From Capniomyces stellatus (lineage: Eukaryota > Kickxellomycota > Harpellomycetes > Harpellales > Legeriomycetaceae): 64,000 nucleotides of DNA. The stretch covers positions 390,582-454,581 of the forward strand of contig LUVW01000001.1 of the NCBI GenBank assembly GCA_001661515.1, given 5' to 3'. The notes beneath the pieces were generated by a model that had not been told where the DNA came from, did no database searches, and was given only the letters and a program-made list of their open reading frames with translations. The position numbers were made by a program, and so were the translations under genes. Below are positions 39,442-49,754 of this stretch, piece by piece (position 1 is the first letter of the stretch; each line of letters opens with the position of its first letter).

Positions 39442-41535
39442 ATGCTCCACAGCAATTCAAATGTAGTTGGGGTACATTACAGAGTCGGGAAGAAGATAGG
39501 AGAAGGAAGCTTCGGAGTTATTTATGAAGGTAAAAACATGACGGTGGCCGGTTGAGTCATACTATATAAAGGTGTATCAAACGATACAGGCAAAAGTAGA
39601 GGATGATAAAAGAAAAGGGAATAGAATGACCAAAATAAAGAGAAAGAAAGATATCAAATAGATTATAGACGGTTGCTAAAAATGAAATAATGTATATATT
39701 GAAATTAGGAACCAACTTGATGAACAACAAGGCAGTCGCGATTAAATTTGTAAGATTGCACTTTAGAACGTGGTTAGATTAGAGTACAATGCTAAGCCAA
39801 CAAGGCATGGTGGTGTCAATACTAAAATTTATAATGTATATTTTTCAAAAAAATTTAAATTAAAAAAAATGAATAAATAGGAGCCAAGAAAAAGCGATGC
39901 ACCACAACTAAGAGATGAATATAGAAGTTACAAGATACTGAATGGTTGTGGTAAGTTTGGATAGATGATACTAAGATTGGAGGGTGGAGTGGTTGGATAG
40001 ATTGGAGTTTTTGTACAGGATTTTTTTTGATTATAGTAAAATGGAGCCAGTGTGAATTTTGCGTTTGGGGAAGATTGGAGGGAAAGAGAGGGGGGGGGGG
40101 GAGAGAGAGAGATTTCACTAATAAGGAAAACAATGGGATATGTTTGTAGAGGGAATTCCGCCAGCGTATTACTTTGGCCAAGAGGGGCAGTATAGCGTTT
40201 TGTGCATTGATCTGTTAGGGCCTAGTCTTGAGGATATGTTTGATAGCTGTCGTCGTAAGTTTAGTGTCAAGACAACAGCGTATTTGTGCAAACAGATGCT
40301 GACGCGTATCCAGTCGGTGCATGAGAGAAATCTTATTTACCGGGACGTAAAGCCAGACAATTTTCTTCTAGGAAGACCAAACACGCCGGGAGCAAACATG
40401 GTATACATGGTTGATTTTGGGATGGCGAAGCAGTACCGAGACCCCAAAACACTCCAACACATTCCCTATAGAGAAAGGAAAAGCTTGAGCGGAACAGCTC
40501 GGTACATGAGCATAAACACTCATCTTGGTCGCGAGCAATCTCGACGCGACGATCTGGAGTCTATTGGTCACGTGATCATGTACTTCTTGCGCGGGTCGCT
40601 GCCATGGCAAGGTCTTAAGGCTGCCACAAACAAACTAAAATACGAGAAAATCGGCGAAACTAAGCAGCAGACAAGCATCCGCGATCTATGCGGCGATTTT
40701 CCCTCTGAATTTGGCGAGTACCTGTCTACGGTTCGCAAGTACTCCTTTGAAGACACCCCGGACTACGACTATCTGAGGAGCCTGATGGACAAGGCGATCA
40801 GAAGAGCTGGCGAGGTTGATGACGGTGTTTACGACTGGATGCTTCTGAAGTCTAAAAACTCGTCTGATGCAAACACTTTAACCGTAAGTCTTGAATACTC
40901 TACCCACCACCCCTCCATACCTACTTTTTTTTTCTTTTTTCTTCATCTGCTTACTGCTCCATATATTGGACGTCTACATATTATTGACCCTAAACCTAAA
41001 CTTAAACCTAACTAAACCTAAACCTAAACCTAAACCTTAACTTGACTTTATATACATGTACCATCTATCGTAATTCTTTTGTTTTTTTTAGGCCAATGGC
41101 GCCAAGGGCACTCAGAATCTATCCTCTAGCGCATTGAACAACTACCACCAGCTGCAGGCCTCTAACCAAGCCATGCGTAGCTACGACCCCCAAATGTCTC
41201 GAGTACACACCTCCAACCAGCATGGCTCCGTTTCCCCTGCCAACTTAACCCGCCCCTCCAACGACGTTAATTCGGGCGAGTTGATGTACGGTTCAAATCC
41301 AAAGCTTCAAAAGCCATTACCCAATCCCCAGTCCCCAATGCCCTCCTCCAACCCCGCTCTCAACAGCAGCACCGTCAACAATAACAGCGGTGCTGGCCTG
41401 AACTCTAAAAAGGCTCAAAGAAATTCAAAGTCCGACATGAACCATAACGCGAATAATCCTGATGACCGCGACCAACCCCGTAATAAAGGCTTCTTATCTA
41501 AACTCTTTTCTTGTGCCTGTTTGTCTTCAGACTAA
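39442..41535 (+). CDS. Casein kinase 1, YCK-type with C-terminal cysteines
   Basis: Five exons: 39442-39529, 39709-39749, 39881-39950, 40150-40883 and 41092-41535, giving 458 residues. The kinase domain has the Gly loop KIGEGSFGVIYEG, the lysine in AVAIKF, EYRSYKIL, IPPAYYFGQEGQYSVLCIDLLGPSLEDMFD, the catalytic loop YRDVKPDNFLLG, the DFG segment VDFGMAKQYRDP, and the CK1-specific LSGTARYMSINTHLGREQSRRDDLESIGHV. After the domain comes a long Asn/Ser/Gln/Pro-rich tail ending KLFSCACLSSD. The final cysteines resemble the palmitoylated C-termini that anchor yeast Yck1/Yck2 to the plasma membrane, where they control nutrient sensing and morphogenesis; that role is inferred. Intron 4 (40884-41091) contains a CCTAAA array. 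Confidence 0.95.
40988..41038. repeat. CCTAAA-type tandem array in casein kinase intron 4
   Basis: Seven to eight imperfect CCTAAA units (CCCTAAA, CCTAAA, CCTAAC) about 55-100 nt upstream of the acceptor at 41091. Telomere-like in sequence but short and degenerate. One CCTAAC copy and the flanking CTTAAC could act as branch sites. Confidence 0.85.
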
Positions 41536-42655
41536 TCAATAGGTGTTCCATGTCCCTCTTATGTTATTATCATCACTATCTTTTCTCTTTTCTCTTTTGT
41601 ACGAAAATGAAAATGAAAAAAAAAGCTAGAAACATCAATATTATATTCTCTACAACATTCAAACCCCACCTTTTTACCATCTGATACTCCTTTATATCTC
41701 TATTCTATTATATTCTACTCTATTTCTCTTTACTTTTATTTTCCTAATTTCTTAATTTTACCAATTTGCTGATATTTCCAACTGTTCAGTTCCCATTGCT
41801 TTGTTATAATCACCATTATCACTATTATCACTTTTGCTATTGTCGCCTGCACTCAAGCACTGCCATAATCTTATTTTCATTGACTAGCTTTCACTGGTAA
41901 GATGCCAGGATGTGCTAAAACGCAAAAGTCTGCTTAAACAGAATAACCACAGACAATAAACGTTTACTGTTATTATATAATTCCGATCGATTATTGGTAA
42001 TGTTGTATTTTTCTTTTCTCTTCTTTCTGCTTCAAATGCCACAAAGCTTTTACTAAAGCGTTTAGCAATATGGTATAAACCGATCTAATTAGCTCGCTTA
42101 CAATTATGTAATCCCTGCTAATTAATCTCCCCATTTATCTTCCAAATTACTTTTCCCATAAAACGTAATATTTTTTGTTTTATATTTTGACTTTACTGGT
42201 ATTTTTTTTTTCTAAAAATGATTTCTATAAATAAACTGCTAAATTGTAAATGAGAAAATAAAGGCAGAAAGAGGAAAGAAAAAAAAACACAAAATGGGGG
42301 TTAAACTAAAACAGATTAAATAAAAGGCGAGTTTCTAGTTGATAGAAAATACCAAGATTATGCTTTAGGTAATATGTGGATGATTATAGTCAAATCACAA
42401 TATATAGTAAAAAATACACTTTTAATGGCACTATTTGATCCGTTTTTGGAATCCAAAGGCATTTCAAACTGAATTCCTAATCAAATTAGTAAAGCTAATT
42501 ACAAATCCTCTATTGTTTCTGCATCATAAACAAGCCTGATGTTTAGCCTTTTAGCTCCTTTTGTTTTAGCACTTCCTTTGCCTCAGCAGCGATTGATTGT
42601 GCTTACAAGTGGGAATAAAAACACCCAAATAAAGAAACAAAATGTACATAATTAA
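41536..42655. other. Intergenic, 3' of casein kinase
   Basis: 1.1 kb, T-rich. Near 42545-42605 the minus strand has a coding-like tail (SIAAEAKEVLKQKELKG and stop) that may be an alternative last exon of the small gene at 42656-42915. Nothing else was recognised. Confidence 0.4.
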
Positions 42656-42915
42656 TTAAAAAGTTGAAACATCAAACAAAACTCTGTGTGGATTAAGCTC
42701 GTCAAGTTGGTCAATTATGGTTCTATTTTAAGTTATGCTAACTAGGCTGTTACATCAATTTAATACCTCCAAGTTGAGATTTTGATATTGCCACCCAACC
42801 AAGCCTTGAAATAGTCCTAAAAGGCAGATACTTTAGTAGCTATACAAAAACAAAAAAACAAAAAACAAAAATGAGTGAATGAACGATACTTTACAAATCC
42901 TAATAGGACAGCCAT
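42656..42915 (-). CDS. Very small spliced gene, unidentified
   Basis: Candidate exons 42915-42895 (MAVLLGF, donor GTAAAG), 42816-42767 (DYFKAWLGGNIKISTW, donor GTATTA) and 42722-42656 (a 21-residue frame with stop, beginning TIIDQLDELNPHRVLF). Phases 0 and 2 close, giving about 45 residues. An alternative last exon near 42605-42545 reads SIAAEAKEVLKQKELKG and stop, and would give a similar short product. The size and amphipathic helices recall small accessory subunits of mitochondrial membrane complexes, but no family is identified. Treat as a hypothesis. Confidence 0.3.
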
Positions 42916-43295
42916 CTTGCCAACTATGAGTCAAGATCAAATAATGTGTCAATAAGCAGCCACCAATTCCAAATTTCAAGCTATTTGGCAGCTTGACATT
43001 TATAATTCCTTACTATTAACTTGAGTTTGCCAATACGCAATTCCTCTTTATACATGGATTTATTCTTTAACCATCCGTTACTTTCCATCAATGTTAGTGT
43101 TAAAGTTGTTGAAAAAAAGTAGGAAAGTCTTTTTGTATAAATTGTTTGCTTCTGGACATTGCCAACAGTTTGAAAATTGCACTTTCTTCTTTTTATTAGC
43201 TTCTCTCAAGAAACATATTTATATATATAATTATATATACATTTACAACTCGTAGTTGAAAAAAAAAAAAGCACTGCTAACTAGTCAAAAATAAA

Positions 43296-44540
43296 ATGAG
43301 CTACCAACAAGGATACGGAGGTCAACAACAAGGCCAGGGTTACGGAAACCAACAACAAGGTCAAGGCTATGGAAACCAACAACAACAGGGTCAAGGCTAT
43401 GGAAATCAACAACAACAGGGCCAAGGCTATGGAAACCAACAACAGCAAGGTCAAGGCGCTATGAAGCAGCAACAAATGGGAGGTAGACCACAGGAACAAG
43501 ACAACAAGCCAAAACCAAATGCGCCAGTTGGCTCCAACTTTAACCAAACACCAGAAGTTGAAGAAAGAGGATCAAACTGGAAAAAGAACACAGGTATTGC
43601 TGCCGGAGCCTTGGCAGTGGCAGCTGGTATCGGTGGTGCCATCTATGGAGGTGTCAAATACGCCGAACATAAGAAATATGATGATGATGACAGTGATGAT
43701 GAGGAGACCAGAAGAAGAAAAGAGCAGCTAAGAAAAGAAAGAGATGAGAAGAATAACCCTCAGCAAGATCAACATCGTCAGGAAGAACAAAGACGCCAAG
43801 AGGAAGATAGACGCCGTCAAGAGGAAGAAGATAGACGCCGTCAAGAACAGCAAAACAACAACAACAACAACCATAACAACAACAACCATAACAACAACAA
43901 TGACAATAACAACAATTATAACAACAACAACAACCAGCAATCCAACCAAAACCAATCTGGACCTCAAGCTGGATCACCAAACTATAAAGTCCTTTCAGGA
44001 TTCCCACAAAACGGCATCATTCCAGTCGGTCAAAAGTTTGCTTTGCGTCATGACCAAACTGGTAAATACTTGAGCACCCAAAGAGGATCCAACACAAATT
44101 CAGGCTCCAACCAACAAATCATCTACGGTAAAGCCTCAAGAGACGAGGACTGCTGGTGGCAAATCGTGCCTGTCAATGGCGACAGAACTCCATTTGGCGA
44201 CCCATTAGTGTTTGGCACACAGGTTCGTCTGTATCACATCCAATCCGGATGCTACCTCCACTCCCACCCTAACTTCCAATCGCCAGTATCAAACCAAGGC
44301 GAGGTCACTGGATTTGGATCAAACACATGTTCCGACCACAACGACCACTGGGTTGCTGAAAGATTCTCTGACGGTGCCCATACCCAACCATGGAATGCAA
44401 ATGACCAATTGAAGTTCAAGCACTCAAACACCGCCAGATACTTGCACTCTCACTATGAGAACATTGATGGCCAAAGACAGGAAGTAACTTGCTTTGGTAA
44501 TGGAGGCGAGCTCAACGACAAATGGGTTATGGAATATTAA
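43296..44540 (+). CDS. Protein with Gln/Gly-rich repeats, glycine-rich hydrophobic segment and C-terminal MIR domain
   Basis: Single exon, 414 residues. Residues 1-60 are tandem GYGNQQQQGQ repeats (10-11 residues, five copies). Near residues 98-118 there is one glycine-rich hydrophobic segment, NTGIAAGALAVAAGIGGAIYGGVKY, like a glycine zipper or weak TM, followed by a DDDDSDDEE acidic patch and a long charged stretch of Glu/Arg/Gln repeats with poly-Asn (about 150-230). The last 170 residues form a MIR domain: QKFALRHDQTGKYLST, QVRLYHIQSGCYLHSH, WNANDQLKFKHSNTARYLHSHYEN and EVTCFGNGG. MIR domains occur in protein O-mannosyltransferases, SDF2 and IP3/ryanodine receptors and may bind ligands or misfolded glycoproteins. 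There is no signal peptide. The function is unknown; disordered plus MIR is an unusual combination. Confidence 0.82.
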   Translation: MSYQQGYGGQQQGQGYGNQQQGQGYGNQQQQGQGYGNQQQQGQGYGNQQQQGQGAMKQQQMGGRPQEQDNKPKPNAPVGSNFNQTPEVEERGSNWKKNTGIAAGALAVAAGIGGAIYGGVKYAEHKKYDDDDSDDEETRRRKEQLRKERDEKNNPQQDQHRQEEQRRQEEDRRRQEEEDRRRQEQQNNNNNNHNNNNHNNNNDNNNNYNNNNNQQSNQNQSGPQAGSPNYKVLSGFPQNGIIPVGQKFALRHDQTGKYLSTQRGSNTNSGSNQQIIYGKASRDEDCWWQIVPVNGDRTPFGDPLVFGTQVRLYHIQSGCYLHSHPNFQSPVSNQGEVTGFGSNTCSDHNDHWVAERFSDGAHTQPWNANDQLKFKHSNTARYLHSHYENIDGQRQEVTCFGNGGELNDKWVMEY

Positions 44541-44952
44541 CTTTATTTATTTATTAGATTCTCTATTATACATGTAGTAGCTACTGGAATATATCATCAT
44601 TACACGATCTATTTCCTTCTCTTACTTTTTTTTATTTTATTTTTTAAATTAGTGGTTTTATTTACTTGCTACAAACAATATAAATACATTTACCCTTGGT
44701 TTACTTGCTTACACTTTATTGTTATTGATACTAATAATGGATAACTATTACTTTTTATTTTATTTTTTTGCTTATTCTTTCTTTTCATTTTTTATTTTAT
44801 TTTGTAATGAAATAACCTATTCAACTAATGTCAGAAATAAATAAATGAAAATTGCAACAACGATAACGAAAACAAAAAAAACACTAGCGTTTAAAATTAC
44901 AAAACCAAACCCCCCAAAAAAAGGCCAGTGGTGTGGCAAAAAGATATTAAGG
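44541..44952. other. 3' region of the MIR gene and flank of tRNA-Ser
   Basis: Very AT-rich, with ATTTTATTTT runs near 44640-44810. It holds the MIR gene 3' UTR and, adjoining the tRNA 3' end, a T5 run on the minus strand (44940s) suited to Pol III termination. Confidence 0.5.
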
Positions 44953-45034
44953 CGTCACCTGCAGGATTCGAACCTGCGCTCCCAAAGGGAAATGGCTTAG
45001 CAGGCCACCGCGTTAACCACTCCGCCAAAGTGAC
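44953..45034 (-). tRNA. tRNA-Ser (anticodon GCT)
   Basis: 82 nt including the discriminator base G. The seven-base-pair acceptor stem pairs GTCACTT with AGGTGAC with one G-T wobble. The D-arm contains the A-box-like TGGCGGAGTGGTTAAC, the anticodon loop is CTGCTAA (GCT reads AGC/AGT), and a long variable arm CCCTTTGGG marks a class II tRNA. The T-arm is GGTTCGAATCC. No intron and no encoded CCA. A T-run shortly downstream fits Pol III termination. Confidence 0.97.
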
Positions 45035-46487
45035 TTGATATTTTTTTAACCCCCTGAAATTCCTGAATTCAACTACTAATTCAACAAATCGGCGCGTTAG
45101 TGAGTGCAACAAAGGCTGTATTTTGTTGCTGGCCACTCCACTGTTTTTTTTATTCGTTCTTTGTCAGGGTCAATTCACGACTGTCTTTATGACGGCATGT
45201 TGGTAAGAATGCCGCTATTGTCTTTTTGTGTTGCTATTTTAACTTTGCAACTTTCATCATTCCAGCCTATTTTTCTTAAAATAAAAATAAATGTTGCCCC
45301 AAACAAGCAAATAATCATTACAGCTGGAATCCCCCCCCCCTCATCTCTCATAGTCTGGATTGTGCAAGGTCAATTTGTTTAAATGGATGTGCTAGCATTC
45401 TGTTGCACAAGCAGAATGGACTGGCAAATTTGGTTTTCAGAACAAGCCTAGACAACATTCCTTCATTTTTTCTTCAACATTGATTTAGATCCAAAGAGTA
45501 GTTAGTAGCCAATCGTGTTTCAAACATTTGATTTTCCGAAACAGCTTTGAATTCCAAACCAGAATAGCGTAATTGTTAACCAGATCTGGGGAAAAAAAAG
45601 CAATACGGAAACAGGGTGTCTAATTTAGCGAATGGGGTTTACCAAATTGATGCTGTTGGACAGCGCAGTCCTAAATAATATTGACTTGCAACAGCGCTAA
45701 ACTGTTGAACATAGTCTTTATTCCGACCAACTCCAAAACGCTACCCTACACCAGAGTGGCCTTTGTGAACACACTTAACCACTAGTTAATGCGACTCTTA
45801 AGCCTCATTGCTGGTCGTATTGATAGCAGTTCCATAACAAACTCTACATATCGTAATATTGTTTTATTGCTATAGTCACGATCAACACTGCGAGAGAGTA
45901 AAATCTGATCCTTTCTGTAGTTATGTCAAGCCTTGATCTATGGCTTGTTTGAATAGACATTTTGAACTTGGAAATTTTTGGTACTTGGCAGTTTTCCGAT
46001 GGTCTCTTTCCCCCTCTTTTTTCATCCCTTTCAGTATTGTTTTATTTGTGTCTATATTTCGCTGTTCGATTTTCTGAATTACTAAGCAGTCCAATAAACC
46101 GTATGAACTAAACGGCGATATTGAAATTGCCTTTCCGTTTATTGCTGCACAAGTAATTAAAACTTTTATCCATTCTACCGTGTCATTACCCCTACTCTAG
46201 CTTCATTTTTTTTTGTTGAACCAACTTCATTTGTTATTGTTTACTCTTTAGCTCCGCTTTATTATTTCAACAATTCTATACGTCTATTGCAAGTTTTATT
46301 AATATATTTGGTCCAGTGTTTTATCTGATTTGTATAAATAGGCGGAAATTGTTGTTTGAGGCGATTCCTCCAACTGACAATAGTTGTCCTTGTTTATCAA
46401 ATAAATCGTAAATAATAAATTTCGTTTCTTTTTTCTGTCCTTGGACTCTGAAATACCAAATCGATTTAGGAAATCTTAAAAGTAAAA
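45035..46487. other. Intergenic, no gene recognised
   Basis: 1.45 kb between the tRNA and the dienelactone hydrolase-like gene. It contains a 10-C run at 45331-45340. No conserved frames were seen; it includes the promoter of the downstream gene. Confidence 0.45.
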
Positions 46488-47717
46488 ATGTCTTTTGTAA
46501 ATGAATGTTGCAACACCCCTCCAGTACAAGCCGAGTACACACCTATCGGGGAAAAGTTTGTCTTGAAGGAGGGACTTGAGTGCTACGCAGTTGGTGACAA
46601 GGTAAGCATTCATCTTGGATTCGATATCCGCTGCATTGGCCATTTCATCCAAGAGCAGCTTAACATCAATATACAACCAAATAAAGTAATATATATATAT
46701 GATCGCGACTAAATTTTAAAACCAAAACTCAAGCCCTTGTAATATTGTTTATTAGAACTCAAAAAACGCCATTCTGTACGTTTACGATGTCTTCACCAAC
46801 CAGTAATAACCACTTTACCATTTCAATAATAATAAAACAACTACTTCACTAGTATATTTACAATATTTGGAAACATGTTATCATCTTATTGTATACTTGG
46901 ATCTAAACTGCACTAACTGAACTCTTGTCCTTTTTCTATTGTTTTTATTATTAGTCCTAATGCCTACCAAGGATGTGACATTCTCGCAAAGTCTGGATAC
47001 AGAGTGATTATGCCTGACTTTTTACGTTCAGACCCACCAACAATGGACATGTTGGGAGATGGTGCTAAATTTATGGACTACGTTAACAGAAAAGGAACTT
47101 GGGAGATTGTAAGTTCTCTTTATTTTTGCCCATAAACTCTTGCTTGTTTTATTCTGAGCCAAAAAAAAAAAGTCGCACTTTATACTTTTTCACAATCTTT
47201 TGTTGCCCTGGCGCCTATTAAAGCGGGCGTGTCTACCAACTCCATGTGATACTTTGTTAATTTGTCTGTTGGTAATAACAATATAAAAATATGACAATAG
47301 TTGGCTCAAGATGTCGAGGATGCTAAAAAATACTTGCAGAGTGGCGGTGCCGAAAATATTTTGTTGATTGGATTCTGCTGGGGTGCCAAGATTGTCATGG
47401 CTGCTTCTGCTCATGATAGCACTTACATTGGCGGAGCATTGGTCCACCCTTCACTTTTGAACACCGACGACTTCAAGAATGCAAAAGCACCAATGGTCAT
47501 TCTGCCATCCCAAAACGAACAGGACTTTACAGAAGACTTCAAGATCTTGAAAGCCAAGCCATTTGGAAAGCTCTGTGCTATGCAAAGATTTGATGATATG
47601 ATCCACGGATGGTGCGCCGCTAGGGGTGATTGGGCTGACGCAAATGTTGCTTCCCGCGCCAACGAAGCCTTTAAACTGATTGTTCAAAAGTTCAATGACA
47701 TTGTCAACAGTGTTTAA
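46488..47717 (+). CDS. Dienelactone hydrolase family alpha/beta hydrolase
   Basis: Four exons: 46488-46601, 46756-46802, 46955-47108 and 47301-47717, giving 243 residues. The fold starts with NAILYVYDVFTNHPNAYQGCDILAKSGYRVIMPDFLRSDPPT. The nucleophile elbow is GFCWGAK (catalytic Cys, the hallmark of this family), followed by HPSLLN, the acid strand AKAPMVILPSQNEQDF and the catalytic His in DDMIHGWCAARGDW. The family is best known for carboxymethylenebutenolidase; fungal homologues such as Aim2 are small cytosolic esterases of unknown substrate. Exon 2/3 joining gives TNHPNAYQ, where relatives have GFHPN. Cytosolic, without signal peptide. Confidence 0.92.
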
Positions 47718-48333
47718 GTGGACTTTAGTTGGGTTTTAGTTTGTTATGTTTTATTTTATTTTCATGTATTGTTCTCGTTATGATTTATCTCCCAATAAAA
47801 TACAATCTAAACCGGCAACACTTCACTCAAAACATTGTTGGTTGTAGTTATTGCTGTTTTTGCATTACTATTTTGGAAGTTACGAATCACGGTACGCTAC
47901 AATGCCCATATTTGGTTTTCACTACATTGCTTCAAATGCCTGAACCTAAATCCAATTCGACCACCGCCTTTTTAGATTTTCCAGACAGTATTAGCTTGAG
48001 CGCAGCCCATTTATAATATAGTTTTATACTGTGGTTGTTGTCGTGTAATTTTAGTATCTTTTTATTCCAATAAGTGTCGATATCATTTGATACCATAAAG
48101 TACTATAATATTTATGTATATATATCCCTATATTTATTGAAAGTCTGCAAGTCACTTGTTAAAAACGTTAGTTGAGGGTTTTTTGTATCAGTAATGTTTA
48201 AAAAGTACGATTATAAAAAAAAAAAGGAATTTGGAAAATTGTGGTGGGGGAGGAAGCATCTACTGATTAGGACTCATATTTTTGATATTTTCTTTATAAA
48301 TTTAAGACATCGCTTCTTTCCAAAGCTGGTTAT
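47718..48333. other. Convergent 3' intergenic region
   Basis: 616 bp between the hydrolase and Sm-G stops. AT-rich, with no conserved frame. Confidence 0.45.
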
Positions 48334-48943
48334 TTATATAGGGTCAAGAGCTTCGATCAATATAATGCTGTTGCCACGGATGACCTACAAGTACACGCGA
48401 ATTCAATTCAGTTTAATGCAAATAATTTTAGCTCAGCGCAATACATGCACTGTACGTTTAAAAAGTAAACATATCGCTCTAGTAACAAACATGGCAAATT
48501 TACGGTTGTTCCAAGGTCGATTTTTTCTTTTTCCGAATTCTCCTCATACGCTCCATCTAGAACTATATTCATAAATGCGTCATATCCACGCAGCACGCCA
48601 AATACTCTACGCGACCCATTAAGCTGCAACGACAGCTTCTTGTCCATGTACCTATTTTTTTCAGTAGTAAGTTCAATCAACATTTACTTTTTATTTCCAC
48701 TTTTGTTGATTTGATCCCTAGTTTTAATTAAGAACACCGGGTCCTGCTGTTAATCGAGTTTACTGTTTATAACAAGAGTAAAATCTTGGATTATACTTTA
48801 AAAATTTAATCTCAACAGGATCCACAGTACTCTGCAATTACCACGCGTCTCGACGGGTGGTTCACTTTACTTTAAAATCTTTTCTGCTACTTGCAAAAAA
48901 AAAAAACTTACTTTTTTAGTTCCGGTGTTTGTGCTCTGCTCAT
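48334..48943 (-). CDS. SMX2: Small nuclear ribonucleoprotein Sm-G
   Basis: Three exons: 48943-48912, 48651-48504 and 48384-48334, giving 76 residues, the same length as human SNRPG. Sm-G is one of the seven ring subunits on U1, U2, U4 and U5 snRNAs. The Sm1 motif is KYMDKKLSLQLNGSRRVFGVLRGYDAFMNIVLD and the Sm2 motif is VIRGNSIILIEAL. The N-terminus MSRAQTPELKK aligns with the human MSKAHPPELKK, which fixes the start and the first splice junction. All introns are GT-AG. Confidence 0.95.
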
Positions 48944-49754
48944 CTTTTAAATCTATATCGTCGTCAAACTCTTCTGGGTGTATATGCTCGTGAAATTAAA
49001 AGTTTTTATAACAAAAACACGTCTTTGATTTTGATTTTGATTTCAAAAGGTGAAGGTATGGATTTATATTCGGCAAACTCCTTAATTAGTTTTATTGTTT
49101 TTTTGTAAAAGAAATAGAATCAAGTAAAATAAAGGCTAATTTGTTATGATGATTCTGTCGCCAATAAACCTCTTAAAATAAAAAATAAAAAAAATAAAAG
49201 CTAGTACTATTTTTTTTCTTTCCAGCTTTAACAACCTATGCTTAAATTATCACTGGCAAACAGCGAAAAAGAAGGCAAGTTTTTACTATTTAGTTTGGCG
49301 AAATTTGTAACTAGCCCAAGACATCGTGTTTATTGAAACATTAAATAGCAAGGCAAACGCGTAGCAGATTAATATTATGATTATCTAGGCAATTGGATTG
49401 ATCCATAACATATTATAAAGAGACACAGTGTATAACAATAGATGTAAAGAAAGTGGAAAATATATATTTTGAGTTTAAATTTAAAAGCTAAAGGCAAAAG
49501 AAAATAAAATGCTTGAATGTTAATGATTGCCGAATAAAACAATGAATGGATTAAGTTTTGTTTAACAGGAGTTTGTCATGTTTCGTAGACGTTGTAGTTG
49601 TTGATCAATGTAAAATGATTATCCTATTCGACTGAATGCTTGTGACACGGTTCAGGTGTTGGTTCGGTGATTATTGGCATTTTTTTTTACATTGGGGGTA
49701 GTTTTTGGTTTGCAGTAATAATCTTGGTCTATGTTATTGTATTAAAACCACGTT
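48944..49754. other. Intergenic, AT-rich
   Basis: 811 bp upstream of Sm-G and downstream of the pacifastin-like repeat gene. An acidic open stretch on the minus strand just upstream of Sm-G is out of frame and treated as 5' UTR. No other gene was seen. Confidence 0.45.

Noticed and set aside
48909..49000. Acidic open stretch (HPEEFDDDIDLKDEQ) overlapping the Sm-G start in another frame
   Set aside because: The Sm-G start is fixed by alignment to human; the other frame lacks a start codon and stops soon after the splice.
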